37,266 nt of DNA from Clostridia bacterium (GTDB lineage Bacteria; Bacillota; Clostridia; Oscillospirales; QAKW01). Positions 1 to 7,285 of this stretch are shown here, one piece after another. Under the pieces are notes generated by a model that ran no database searches, was not told the origin of the DNA, and saw only the letters and a list, made by a program, of their open reading frames with translations. The DNA lies in assembly GCA_017464525.1 (NCBI GenBank), contig JAFTZM010000011.1:1-37266 (forward strand), read 5' to 3'. The position numbers were made by a program, and so were the translations under genes. How positions within the stretch are numbered: the first letter of the stretch is position 1; each line of letters starts with the position of its first letter.

Positions 1-450
1 GCCAACTTCGTTGGTGGCGGCTTCCTCAGGCTCTGAAAATCTTGAAATATCTATATATACCATACTCTTTTGTCAAGGTGAACTTCGGGTATTTCTTATT
101 TTTTACCTTAAAAATCCGAACTTCACTTTGGCAATTTAGGTATAACCTGTAAATATTATAAAATACGATGTGTACAAAAAAACGGACTTTCCTTTACAAA
201 ACTGATTATACCGTATTTTGCGGATAAATACAACTGCAATGACAAAATCCGCAAAGTTATAAATTTAACATAGCGTATGTTCTAGAAAGAGGGAATTTGA
301 GCTGTTTTGTTCTGCGTTTTGTTGCATAATATTTTATAATAATTAAGGCGAAATAAATCGATGATAAATAATCATCATATTTATGTTAATGGCGAGTAAT
401 TATTTGACTAATAATTACTCGCCGCCAACACAACAAATTTATTGATTAAA
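1..450. other. AT-rich intergenic/element DNA, no confident gene
   Basis: No convincing gene lies wholly inside this stretch. On the minus strand an ATG at 63-61 opens a frame running off the left edge (starts MVYIDISRF), but it has no good ribosome site. A TTGACA sits directly upstream, with TATATA/TAGATA-like boxes inside the supposed coding part, so the same bases may instead be a promoter. The rest is AT-rich with short inverted repeats, such as GATGAT/ATCATC near 361-376, and a strong stem-loop at 391-423. Base composition matches the following accessory genes rather than the core region to the right. Confidence 0.4.
391..423. terminator. Perfect 12-bp stem-loop downstream of the DUF2971 gene
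   Basis: The arms GGCGAGTAATTA (391-402) and TAATTACTCGCC (412-423) are perfectly complementary around a 9-nt loop. It lies 28 bp past the stop codon of the leftward DUF2971 gene, where a terminator is expected. Neither side has a clean T-run, so termination is inferred from position and stem strength only. Confidence 0.45.
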
Positions 451-1470
451 CTATCTTATTGGTATTTCAGAAACAGAGATTTTTGTTTTGTCGAGACCAT
501 TGGCTTTTAAAAATCTTCGCAATTCATTTTTATTCTGTGTGCACATAGGACCTAATATGATTTCTGGGATAGCGCCAGATCCCCAAACCTCTTCAAGGCA
601 AAGATTACGATAACTGCGAATTCCAGCCTTTGTTATCATAAAATTTTCTTCATTTAAGCCAAGTTGTTCCACCAATGATTTATAGTATTTTTTGATTGTG
701 GGACGTTTTTTGGTGTCTTCACCTTCATAAAACATAAGGTTAAGTAAGTGCAAAGTATCTGAAATTGATTCGCTCTCATGATAAAGACGCACTTCATCCT
801 CATCTAAAAACGCTCCATTTTTAGCAAATTTCATAATGCGTCGACATATGACCGCTAAACACATATAACCATTTTTGAGTATAGACTCTTCTAAGGTTTC
901 GTTTTCTGATTTCAAATTTTGAAACCAATCTATAAAATTTATAGTTGTGTTTCGAATATACTTTTTGAGGGTTTCCGCCGTATATAACGTATCTCCAACA
1001 TCAAACAAGATCATTCCAAAAGGTTCTATAGGAGTTCTCTTAAAATGAACTTTTAATGCACTTAAATTAACTCCTATGCATACGCCGGTACAGTTTGAGG
1101 CATAACGATCCCAATGAGTTAAATTATCTCTACAGTTTGATAAGCATAACGCATACGGAGTTCGTTTTGCTGTACACAAATTTGAAAATGTTTGGGTGTT
1201 TTGATTATAACTCTTAAGTATTAATTTAAAATAATTCTTGGTATTCTGATCTTTTTCAGCATCACACATTGATTTGAAATCAGATATAAAGTTTCCTGAA
1301 CGGTAACTTAATTCTTTTTTGTCATTAGAGGATTTCAAGCTGGTCATTCGAAATGTTTTGCTTGAAACTATATTATATAAAGCCTCTAAAGATGTGTAGT
1401 GATAATATATTTCAGGAGATATATCATAATGTTCTTGAAAATACCGCATTGTATTATCTGGGCGTTCCAT
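451..1470 (-). CDS. DUF2971 domain protein
   Basis: A 339-residue protein with the DUF2971 pattern. An aromatic-rich YHYTS motif at residues 23-27 is followed by a 'sk-F-R-TSLKSSNDKKE' segment (about 37-53), the family's 'lNDp.E' region. The C-terminus (about 296-339) reads EVWGSGAIPEIILGP and ends in an SEIPIR tail typical of the family. No signal peptide or membrane segment is visible, so it is probably cytoplasmic. The biochemical function of DUF2971 is not established; members are common in accessory islands and prophages, which fits this AT-rich element. The start is supported by GAAAGGA about 7 nt upstream of the ATG. It is divergently transcribed from the RhuM gene. Confidence 0.8.
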   Translation of the reverse strand: MERPDNTMRYFQEHYDISPEIYYHYTSLEALYNIVSSKTFRMTSLKSSNDKKELSYRSGNFISDFKSMCDAEKDQNTKNYFKLILKSYNQNTQTFSNLCTAKRTPYALCLSNCRDNLTHWDRYASNCTGVCIGVNLSALKVHFKRTPIEPFGMILFDVGDTLYTAETLKKYIRNTTINFIDWFQNLKSENETLEESILKNGYMCLAVICRRIMKFAKNGAFLDEDEVRLYHESESISDTLHLLNLMFYEGEDTKKRPTIKKYYKSLVEQLGLNEENFMITKAGIRSYRNLCLEEVWGSGAIPEIILGPMCTQNKNELRRFLKANGLDKTKISVSEIPIR

Positions 1471-1519
1471 ATCTAAATCCTTTCAATATTTTAAGTGTTG
1501 TCTTTATTCTAATAACATA

Positions 1520-1548
1520 ATTATAGCATAAAGTGACTTGATTTACAA
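1520..1548 (-). promoter_or_regulatory. Promoter of the DUF2971 gene
   Basis: On the minus strand TTGTAA (-35, 1543-1548) and TATAAT (-10, 1520-1525) are separated by 17 bp, and TG sits one base upstream of the -10 (extended -10). It is about 50 bp upstream of the start codon. Confidence 0.65.
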
Positions 1549-1713
1549 TATTGGAAGCACTACTTGCTTGTATAGGGAATTATTGATATATGGTGAGGGA
1601 TTTTAATTGTTCCGTTATTATAGTTCACTTGTACCTTATCACTGTGCGGCAAAGTCCTTTGTCATTTGGTGAGAGTAAAATTTGTTTAATTATCAAGATC
1701 ATATGGCTTTGAG

Positions 1714-1742
1714 TGGACAAACTATGCTGTTTATGATATAAT
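1714..1742 (+). promoter_or_regulatory. Promoter of the RhuM-SWIM gene pair
   Basis: TGGACA (1714-1719) and TATAAT (1737-1742) are separated by 17 bp. The RhuM ATG lies 29 bp downstream, preceded by AAGAGGTG as ribosome site. Confidence 0.7.
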
Positions 1743-1770
1743 AATATTAATACATATAAGAGGTGTTCAT

Positions 1771-2751
1771 ATGCTTGATAATAAAAATCAAATGATTATA
1801 TTCAGGACAGACGATGAAAAGGTATCAGTTGATGTTATCTTTGATAGCGAAACTGTTTGGCTTTCCCAAGACCAGATGGCCGAACTTTTTGAGAGAGACA
1901 AGTCTACGATTTCCAAGCATATAAAAAACATTTTTGACGAGGGTGAACTTGAGAAAGATTCAGTTGTTGCAAATTTTGCAACAACTGCCGCCGACGGTAA
2001 AACTTATCATGTAGATTACTATAACCTCGATGTGATCATCTCTGTCGGCTATCGTGTTAAATCACTGCGTGGAACACAATTTAGGCAATGGGCGACCAAG
2101 CGCCTTAATGAATATATCCGCAAGGGTTTTGCAATGGACGATGAACGCCTGAAAAACGGCGGCGGTCGTTATTTCCGCGAACTTTTGCAACGCGTTCGTG
2201 ATATCCGTTCCAGCGAGCGCAATTTGTATCAACAAGTGACGGATATTTATGCAACATCCATTGATTACGATCCCAAGTCAGAACTAACCAAAGAATTTTT
2301 CGCGACGGTGCAAAACAAAATGCATTATGCCGCTCATAAGCACACTGCTGCGGAAATTATATTTGAGCGTGCAGATAGCGATAAACCGTTTGTTGGGATG
2401 ACAAACTTTAAGGGTGACTATGTTACCAAAGAAGATGTGCGCATCGCAAAGAATTATTTGACCGAAAAAGAATTGCAGATTCTGAATCTGTTAGTTTCTC
2501 AATTTCTTGATTACGCAGAACTACAGGCACTTGAGGAAAATCCGATGACGATGCAGGATTGGATTGGCGAACTTGACCGTCAGCTTCTCGGAAATCGGAG
2601 AGAGCTCTTGACAAACAAAGGGACAATTTCTCACTGCGCAGCAATCGAAAAGGCTGAAAAGGAATTTGAGGCTTATCGTAAGCGCGAAATGGAGCAGCTT
2701 GAAAGTGATTTTGATAAGGCAGTAAAGAAACTGAATAAGGTGGGAAACTAA
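1771..2751 (+). CDS. RhuM family protein
   Basis: A 326-residue protein of the 'virulence RhuM' family, named after a gene on a Salmonella pathogenicity island. The N-terminal part (about 8-110) has the family sequence: a beta segment, then VWLSQDQMAELFERDKSTISKHI, which reads as a helix-turn-helix. Next comes the 'YYNLDVIISVGYRVKS..G..FR.WAT..L.EYI.KG' block at about 92-130. The C-terminal third is charged and helical (LDRQLLGNRRELLTNKGTISHCAAIEKAEKEF). RhuM proteins recur on mobile elements and often near toxin-like or defence genes; the molecular role is unknown. The stop codon is one base from the next start, so it is co-transcribed with the SWIM gene. Confidence 0.85.
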   Translation: MLDNKNQMIIFRTDDEKVSVDVIFDSETVWLSQDQMAELFERDKSTISKHIKNIFDEGELEKDSVVANFATTAADGKTYHVDYYNLDVIISVGYRVKSLRGTQFRQWATKRLNEYIRKGFAMDDERLKNGGGRYFRELLQRVRDIRSSERNLYQQVTDIYATSIDYDPKSELTKEFFATVQNKMHYAAHKHTAAEIIFERADSDKPFVGMTNFKGDYVTKEDVRIAKNYLTEKELQILNLLVSQFLDYAELQALEENPMTMQDWIGELDRQLLGNRRELLTNKGTISHCAAIEKAEKEFEAYRKREMEQLESDFDKAVKKLNKVGN

Positions 2752-2752
2752 T

Positions 2753-3205
2753 ATGGGAATTCTTGATATTGCAAGTGCAAAATCAATATGGCGCGGTTAT
2801 GATTATTATGAAAATAACCGAGTGCTTCAGTGTGAAAAGGTAAGCGACACTGTACTTGAAGGAGTAGTGCGAGGAAGCGGCGAGGAACAATATCAAGTCA
2901 CAGTGGATATCCCGCATGCCAAAAGATCCACCTGCACCTGCCCGCACGCTGAAGGAACACGAAGAATCTGTAAACATAAAATTGCGGTCTATTTTACCGC
3001 TTTTTCGGAAGAAGCTAAAAAACTAATTGAAGAGGCAGAGGCATATGAGGCGGAACAGGAGCGGATGTATGAAGATATAGAGGAAATAATAACCAAGTAT
3101 CTGCGTAAACAGAAAAAGAGCGATCTTGTTGATTTGGTTTATGAGCTGCTTATGGCTGGGCCTGAATGGCAGTTTGATCGTTTTATCCGTGATTACATAG
3201 AATGA
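2753..3205 (+). CDS. Small SWIM zinc-finger protein
   Basis: A 150-residue protein with a SWIM-type zinc finger: C61, C63, C73 and H75 (CxCx9CxH) inside a domain running from about residue 6 to 85. The C-terminal half (about 85-150) is acidic and helical. SWIM fingers bind nucleic acid or proteins, and larger members sit on SNF2 helicases or transposases. Here the domain is almost the whole protein. It starts one base after the RhuM stop codon and is followed by a strong terminator, so the two genes form a bicistron. Function is unknown; an accessory nucleic-acid binding role is inferred from the fold alone. Confidence 0.8.
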   Translation: MGILDIASAKSIWRGYDYYENNRVLQCEKVSDTVLEGVVRGSGEEQYQVTVDIPHAKRSTCTCPHAEGTRRICKHKIAVYFTAFSEEAKKLIEEAEAYEAEQERMYEDIEEIITKYLRKQKKSDLVDLVYELLMAGPEWQFDRFIRDYIE

Positions 3206-3207
3206 TA

Positions 3208-3249
3208 AAATGCTGATGTTCAAACGAACATCAGCATTTGAATTTTTTA
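3208..3249 (+). terminator. Intrinsic terminator of the RhuM-SWIM operon
   Basis: A perfect 14-bp stem (3208-3221 pairing with 3226-3239), four-base loop AAAC, followed by TGAATTTTTTAT. It starts right after the SWIM stop codon. Confidence 0.9.
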
Positions 3250-3250
3250 T

Positions 3251-3269
3251 AGCATCAATATAGCATCAA
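3251..3269 (+). repeat. Direct repeat AGCATCAA x2, left copy (candidate integrase arm site)
   Basis: AGCATCAA occurs at 3251-3258 and 3262-3269, 11 bp apart. The whole 19-bp unit AGCATCAATATAGCATCAA recurs exactly at 3705-3723, and a single AGCATCAA lies at 3653-3660. Helically phased short direct repeats on both sides of a tRNA att core are the usual layout of tyrosine-recombinase arm-type sites; that role is inferred. Confidence 0.6.
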
Positions 3270-3350
3270 AAAGCAGGAGAATATTTTTAATGCTCTTGAA
3301 CACGGCTTGAACCCTTAGGTTTTATACGGTGTTTTGTTGTTCCACATCCA

Positions 3351-3395
3351 CTCCAAAACCGCGTGTCGTGAGTTCGATTCTTACTGCCCCTGCCA
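3351..3395 (+). other. 3' fragment of tRNA-Trp (CCA anticodon): probable attR of an integrated element
   Basis: The sequence reads as the 3' part of a tRNA gene. The anticodon loop CTCCAAA (3351-3357, anticodon CCA) is followed by the 3' anticodon strand ACCGC, a variable loop, a T arm GTGAG-TTCGATT-CTTAC, the acceptor strand TGCCCCT, discriminator G and encoded CCA (3393-3395). The matching 5' half is absent: the bases before 3351 (CATCCA) cannot pair with ACCGC, and no AGGGGCA acceptor strand lies upstream. Integrases that target tRNA genes leave exactly such a 3' fragment at one end and a restored full gene at the other. The complete tRNA-Trp should therefore lie left of this window, with bases 1-3350 as part of the insert. 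Confidence 0.8.
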
Positions 3396-3441
3396 CTAAA
3401 AAAGGACATCCGAAAGGATGTCCTTTTTTAGTGGCAGGGGC
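3386..3441. terminator. 56-bp perfect palindrome overlapping the tRNA 3' end; tRNA-Trp terminator
   Basis: Two perfectly complementary 26-nt arms (3386-3411 and 3416-3441) flank the loop GAAA. The inner part is a normal intrinsic terminator (GGACATCC-GAAA-GGATGTCC then TTTTTT). The stem extends outwards through the last ten tRNA bases, so the 3' end GCCCCTGCCA is present again inverted. It would work in both directions. Confidence 0.85.
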
Positions 3442-3740
3442 TTCGGAATTGAACTTTTTTGCAAAGCAAAAAAGTTCGTTGAGGCAGCCGCAAAGCCGCG
3501 ATAGGCTTTGCGGACTGCCGTGTCTCGAGCACGACGGTTTTGGCGGAAACGGCTCGGAGCCGTCGCCAAAATCCGAGAGCGCAGAGTTTCCTGCCCCATA
3601 AAGTCTGCAGAAGCTCACATGGTCTGCCTTTTCATTTTGATGCCCTGAAATGAGCATCAATCTTGCTGTTTCGTGTCAACAAATCCAAGGATTCCGTACT
3701 GTACAGCATCAATATAGCATCAATCTTTGGGATTATTTTT
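3442..3740. repeat. Non-coding block of further palindromes and direct repeats
   Basis: No gene is supported here. Three more inverted repeats follow the terminator: 3451-3477 (12-bp perfect arms, GAACTTTTTTGC), 3483-3519 (10-bp arms CCGCAAAGCC/GGCTTTGCGG extended by GGCAG/CTGCC), and 3535-3575 (CGGTTTTGGCG with CGCCAAAATCCG, enclosing ACGGCT/AGCCGT). Then come AGCATCAA at 3653-3660 and the 19-bp direct repeat copy at 3705-3723. Such stacked palindromes suggest a dispersed palindromic element of the genome or a remnant of an integration end. Short reading frames here are by-products of the palindromes. Confidence 0.6.
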
Positions 3741-5672
3741 TTATTTCTGTTCATAACTCCCCATATCCGGTCGGTTGGTAGGCGGCAGGCAACGGTGCCC
3801 TTGGCAGACATAGTAGGTGGTTGCTTCGTTTTTTAGCGGATATTCCTCGGTAGGCTCCTGCACGGTGGCAACAGCATCCGGCGGCAGGGTGAGCGGCAAG
3901 GCTTGACGATCGGTTTTTGGGTCAGGAACAATGGTGATTTTGATGGGCGGTTCGGTGAACTCCAAAAGTGCCGATAAATACATCGCATAGCCCGGCGGAT
4001 ACTGCGCCGCCTCAGCCGCTACAAAGTCCAGCTGACGCTCGGCGGCAGTTTGGCTTTTTTCATCCTCTTTGAGTTGTGCCAGCCGCACCAGATTATAGGC
4101 CATCAGGGAGTTGCCGCTGGGAATAGCGCCGTCGTAGGTTTCCTTTGGGCGCACGATCAGCTCTTCACCGCTTTGGCCATACAGATAAAAGCCGCCAGTG
4201 TTATCGCCGAAATCTTCCTTCACTTTATTACACAGATGCTCTGTACGCTTTATATATTCGTTGTTTAAGGTCGCTTTATAAAGGGCTAATTGTGCGAAGA
4301 TATAACCGGCATAATCATCCAAAAAGCCGTGGGTGCCATGCTTACCGTCCCGATAACTGACGAATAGAGCGCCGTTCTCCCACAGATGATTTTGGATAAA
4401 AGCATCTGCCCCCTTGGCAGCATCCAGATACATTCCTTTGCCGCTGGTCAGGTACAGCTCACACATAGCGGCGATCATCAACGAATTCCAGGCGGTGAGG
4501 ATCTTATCATCCAGGTGGAGGGAATATCGCTGCCTGCGGTATTTCCGCAACGGGGCAAAGCAAGGGTCAAATTCCTCGGTGGGCGCACTTTTTAAGAGGT
4601 TGGGGATGTTCTTTCCTTCAAAATTTCCCTCTTCGCTGATATCAAAATGGCGGTTAAAGGCACCGCCTTTTTCGCTTCCTAACACCTTTTTGATCTCATC
4701 CGGTGTAAAGAGGTAGAATTTCCCCTCCTCGCCCTCACTGTCGGCATCCTGCGCGCTGTAAAAGCCGCCCTCGGGCGAGGTCATCTCGCGCAGAATATAG
4801 CTGGCTGTTTTTTCGGCAATTTCCAGATACAGCGGCTTTTTTGTCACCGCATAGGCCTTGCAATAGGCGAGGATCAGCAGTGCATTGTCATAGAGCATCT
4901 TTTCAAAATGCGGAACTAAAAACTGTTTGTCGGTGGAGTAGCGGCAAAAGCCGAAGCCGATGTGGTCAAATAATCCGCCCCGATACATCTGCAGCAGCGT
5001 GTGCTCCGCCATTCGCAGACATTCAGCGTCCTGATACCGCTGGTAATAGGAGAGCAGGAACAAAAGATTGTGGGGCGTGGGAAATTTCGGCGCACGGCCG
5101 AAACCGCCATAGTTCCGGTCGTAGATCCGCTTGTATAGCTTTACAGCGGAATGGGTCCATTCGGCGTCGTAATTTTCAAAAGCCGGGGCGGTGCTGCGCA
5201 GGTGCTTCACCAGATCGTCGGACTGTTTTAACAGCGCTTTCCGGTTATGCTCCCATTGCTCATAGATCGTCAAAAGCAGCTGTCTCATGGTGGCTTTGGG
5301 GAAGTAGGTGCCCGCAAAAAAAGGCATCTGCTCCGCTGTCATAAAAATACTTGTGGGCCAGCCGCCGCTACCGGTGAACGCCTGACACACCGCCATATAC
5401 ACGCTGTCGATATCTGGGCGTTCTTCCTTATCCACCTTGATGGAGATAAAATGGCGGTTCAGCAGTTCGGCGATCTCCCGATCCTCAAAGCTTTCATGTG
5501 CCAGCACATGGCACCAATGGCAGGTGCTGTAGCCAATGCTCAAAAAGATGGGCTTATCCTCTGCCTTTGCCCTTTCAAATGCCTCCTTGCACCAGGGATA
5601 CCAATCCACCGGATTGTCCTTGTGCTGAAGCAGATAGGGGCTGGTTTCATATTGCAGTCGATTGCTCAACAT
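3741..5672 (-). CDS. yyaL: YyaL-type thioredoxin-domain / six-hairpin glycosidase-like protein (DUF255)
   Basis: A 643-residue protein, close to the usual length of the YyaL/SPATA20 family. The N-terminus (about 1-165) is the DUF255 thioredoxin-like domain: the signature [17 protein letters not shown] at 4-24 and a CHWC redox-type motif at 51-54. The rest is an (alpha/alpha)6-barrel-like region with family landmarks such as [37 protein letters not shown] and [19 protein letters not shown]. No signal peptide is seen, so it is cytoplasmic. The reaction is not known. The ATG has GAGGTG just upstream. A 78-bp gap separates it from nadE, so it may be the last gene of the long operon or transcribed separately. 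Confidence 0.92.
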   Translation of the reverse strand: MLSNRLQYETSPYLLQHKDNPVDWYPWCKEAFERAKAEDKPIFLSIGYSTCHWCHVLAHESFEDREIAELLNRHFISIKVDKEERPDIDSVYMAVCQAFTGSGGWPTSIFMTAEQMPFFAGTYFPKATMRQLLLTIYEQWEHNRKALLKQSDDLVKHLRSTAPAFENYDAEWTHSAVKLYKRIYDRNYGGFGRAPKFPTPHNLLFLLSYYQRYQDAECLRMAEHTLLQMYRGGLFDHIGFGFCRYSTDKQFLVPHFEKMLYDNALLILAYCKAYAVTKKPLYLEIAEKTASYILREMTSPEGGFYSAQDADSEGEEGKFYLFTPDEIKKVLGSEKGGAFNRHFDISEEGNFEGKNIPNLLKSAPTEEFDPCFAPLRKYRRQRYSLHLDDKILTAWNSLMIAAMCELYLTSGKGMYLDAAKGADAFIQNHLWENGALFVSYRDGKHGTHGFLDDYAGYIFAQLALYKATLNNEYIKRTEHLCNKVKEDFGDNTGGFYLYGQSGEELIVRPKETYDGAIPSGNSLMAYNLVRLAQLKEDEKSQTAAERQLDFVAAEAAQYPPGYAMYLSALLEFTEPPIKITIVPDPKTDRQALPLTLPPDAVATVQEPTEEYPLKNEATTYYVCQGHRCLPPTNRPDMGSYEQK

Positions 5673-5750
5673 ATCACCTCTTTCGTACTTCTTTTAGTAT
5701 TCTCAAGTCGAAAGATGATATCACAGAAACAAAAGGCAAAATCGATGGAT

Positions 5751-6476
5751 TTATTTATAAACAGCAATGCCGTTTCTTTTATGCTCACTTGCCGTGTGCA
5801 TACGCGCAATGATCTGCTTCTTTTCTGCAGGAATATTCCCGCCGGAAAGATATGCATCAAGCTCGGCATAGGAAACGCCCATCTCTGTTTCATCGGTTTG
5901 CCCATCAAAGAGAGCTGCCGAGGGTGCTTTTTCGATCACGCATTTCGGCGCATTCAGATAGCGCAGAAATTCATAGATTTCTGTAACGGTAAGATCGGCA
6001 ATGGGATTAAAATCATGTGCACCGTCTCCCCATTTGGTGAAGTACCCCACATAGGCTTCGCTCTTATTGCCGGTACCTGCCACCAATCTGTTTTCCGATG
6101 CTGCAACCGCATACAGGGTCAGCATCCTGATACGTGGTGCCAGATTGGCCAGGGCCGCCGTATTCAAAGCAGTAACTCCATCCAGCGCTTTCAGCTCCGC
6201 TTCTTTTACCGGCGTTAGGTCAACGGTGCGGGTCTCGATCTTGTACTTGGCAGCTACTTCCTTGGCGTCGGTTGTGTCCTCATTGTAGTTTCTTTTTGAG
6301 GTGCAGGGCAGAATGATACCCACCGTATTATCACAGGCCGCCTTGCAAAGAATTCCCACCAAAGCGGAATCCTTGCCGCCGCTGTTGCCGTAAACAATGC
6401 CTTTTGCACCGCTTTCGGCAAGAACGGATTTTATAAAAGCAACTCTCTTTTCAAATTCAACCTTATAATCACGCAT
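5751..6476 (-). CDS. nadE: NAD synthetase, ammonia-type (no glutaminase domain)
   Basis: This 241-residue N-type ATP pyrophosphatase amidates nicotinic acid adenine dinucleotide to NAD in the cytoplasm. The PP-loop is SGGKDS at residues 32-37 (most homologues have SGGxDS with Ile or Val before Asp). NadE landmarks follow: NLAPRIRM, GTGNKSEAYVGYFTKWGDGAHDFNPI, and KAPSAALFDGQTDETEMGVSYAELD. Only the synthetase domain is present, so it should use free ammonia or accept it from a partner. The gene directly upstream (15 bp away) encodes a stand-alone nitrilase-fold amidase, the same fold as the glutaminase domain in glutamine-dependent NadE. It is the last gene of the purC operon. Confidence 0.93.
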   Translation of the reverse strand: MRDYKVEFEKRVAFIKSVLAESGAKGIVYGNSGGKDSALVGILCKAACDNTVGIILPCTSKRNYNEDTTDAKEVAAKYKIETRTVDLTPVKEAELKALDGVTALNTAALANLAPRIRMLTLYAVAASENRLVAGTGNKSEAYVGYFTKWGDGAHDFNPIADLTVTEIYEFLRYLNAPKCVIEKAPSAALFDGQTDETEMGVSYAELDAYLSGGNIPAEKKQIIARMHTASEHKRNGIAVYK

Positions 6477-6491
6477 AAAATAAACCTCTTT

Positions 6492-7280
6492 TCAATCGAT
6501 GTGATACAGCGCAGGGCGTCTGTCGCGAAAAACCGGTATGCTTTGGCGCATTTCGGCGAGTATTTGCATATTGCAGGCGGCGAACAGAATTTCTTCCGTT
6601 TCACCTGCAAGGGCAAGAGTCTTTCCTAAAGGATCGATAACGGCGGAATGACCGCCGTATACTGTTTCATCCGCAGTCCCGCAGGAATTACAGCAAACAA
6701 CAAACATCTGATTCTCAATGGCCCGGGCGGCGGTAAGGGTGCGCAGATGGAAGATGCGCTCCTTTGGCCACTGGGACACCATAAAAAGCATATCCATACC
6801 GGGCAGACTCAACGTGCGGGTCAGCTCCGGAAACCGTATATCGTAGCAGATGATCATACCGCATTTTATACCGTCCAGTGTAAAGCGGCACAGATGATCT
6901 CCGCCGGTATAGTAATCTTGCTCCCCCATAGGTGTAAACAGATGTGTTTTATCGTATTCGGCGATACACGCGCCCTGTCTGTCAAAAATCATAGCAGTGT
7001 TGAACACTTTGCCATTTCGCACATTCGACACAGAGCCGGCCACGATGTTTACACCATATTTTTGGGCCAGACTGCCGATGCGGGCTTTTACTGTATCTCC
7101 GTCATTACAGCAAAGCTCTGTAAGGTGTTCTTTTGGAAAAAAGCCTGTGTTCCATGTTTCAGGCAGTACCAGTACATCAGGCTTTTCGCGCATGGCTTCA
7201 CCGATCAACCGTTCTGCATGGGAGAAGTTTTCCTCCGGCCGACCGAGCTTCATATTCATTTGCAGGCAGGAAACCTTCAT
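6492..7280 (-). CDS. Nitrilase-superfamily amidase, omega-amidase/YafV-like
   Basis: A carbon-nitrogen hydrolase of 262 residues from the chosen start. The Glu-Lys-Cys triad is visible at E41 (LPETWNTGF), K111 (EYDKTHLF) and C145 (IICYDIRFPEL). The 'SQWPKER..H.RTL..ARAIENQMFVVCCNSCG' block is typical of the omega-amidase/YafV branch, which releases ammonia from 2-oxoglutaramate or 2-oxosuccinamate. The frame is open to 7310, but AAGGAG sits correctly before the ATG at 7280 and the encoded MKVSCLQMN matches the family start. It lies 5 bp after dapL and 15 bp before nadE. It may recycle keto-amides from transamination or feed ammonia to NadE; the substrate cannot be settled from sequence. Confidence 0.85.
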   Translation of the reverse strand: MKVSCLQMNMKLGRPEENFSHAERLIGEAMREKPDVLVLPETWNTGFFPKEHLTELCCNDGDTVKARIGSLAQKYGVNIVAGSVSNVRNGKVFNTAMIFDRQGACIAEYDKTHLFTPMGEQDYYTGGDHLCRFTLDGIKCGMIICYDIRFPELTRTLSLPGMDMLFMVSQWPKERIFHLRTLTAARAIENQMFVVCCNSCGTADETVYGGHSAVIDPLGKTLALAGETEEILFAACNMQILAEMRQSIPVFRDRRPALYHID

Positions 7281-7285
7281 ATCTC

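Noticed and set aside
1..63. Start of a leftward gene (MVYIDISRF...) at the window edge
   Set aside because: Too short to judge, no good ribosome site, and a TTGACA directly upstream means the bases may be promoter instead; mentioned only under the intergenic entry.
3322..3660. Short reading frames on both strands across the tRNA fragment and palindromes (about 67-112 codons)
   Set aside because: They translate tRNA and palindrome sequence in opposite strands, overlap each other, and have no ribosome sites; such frames are frequent spurious calls next to tRNA genes.
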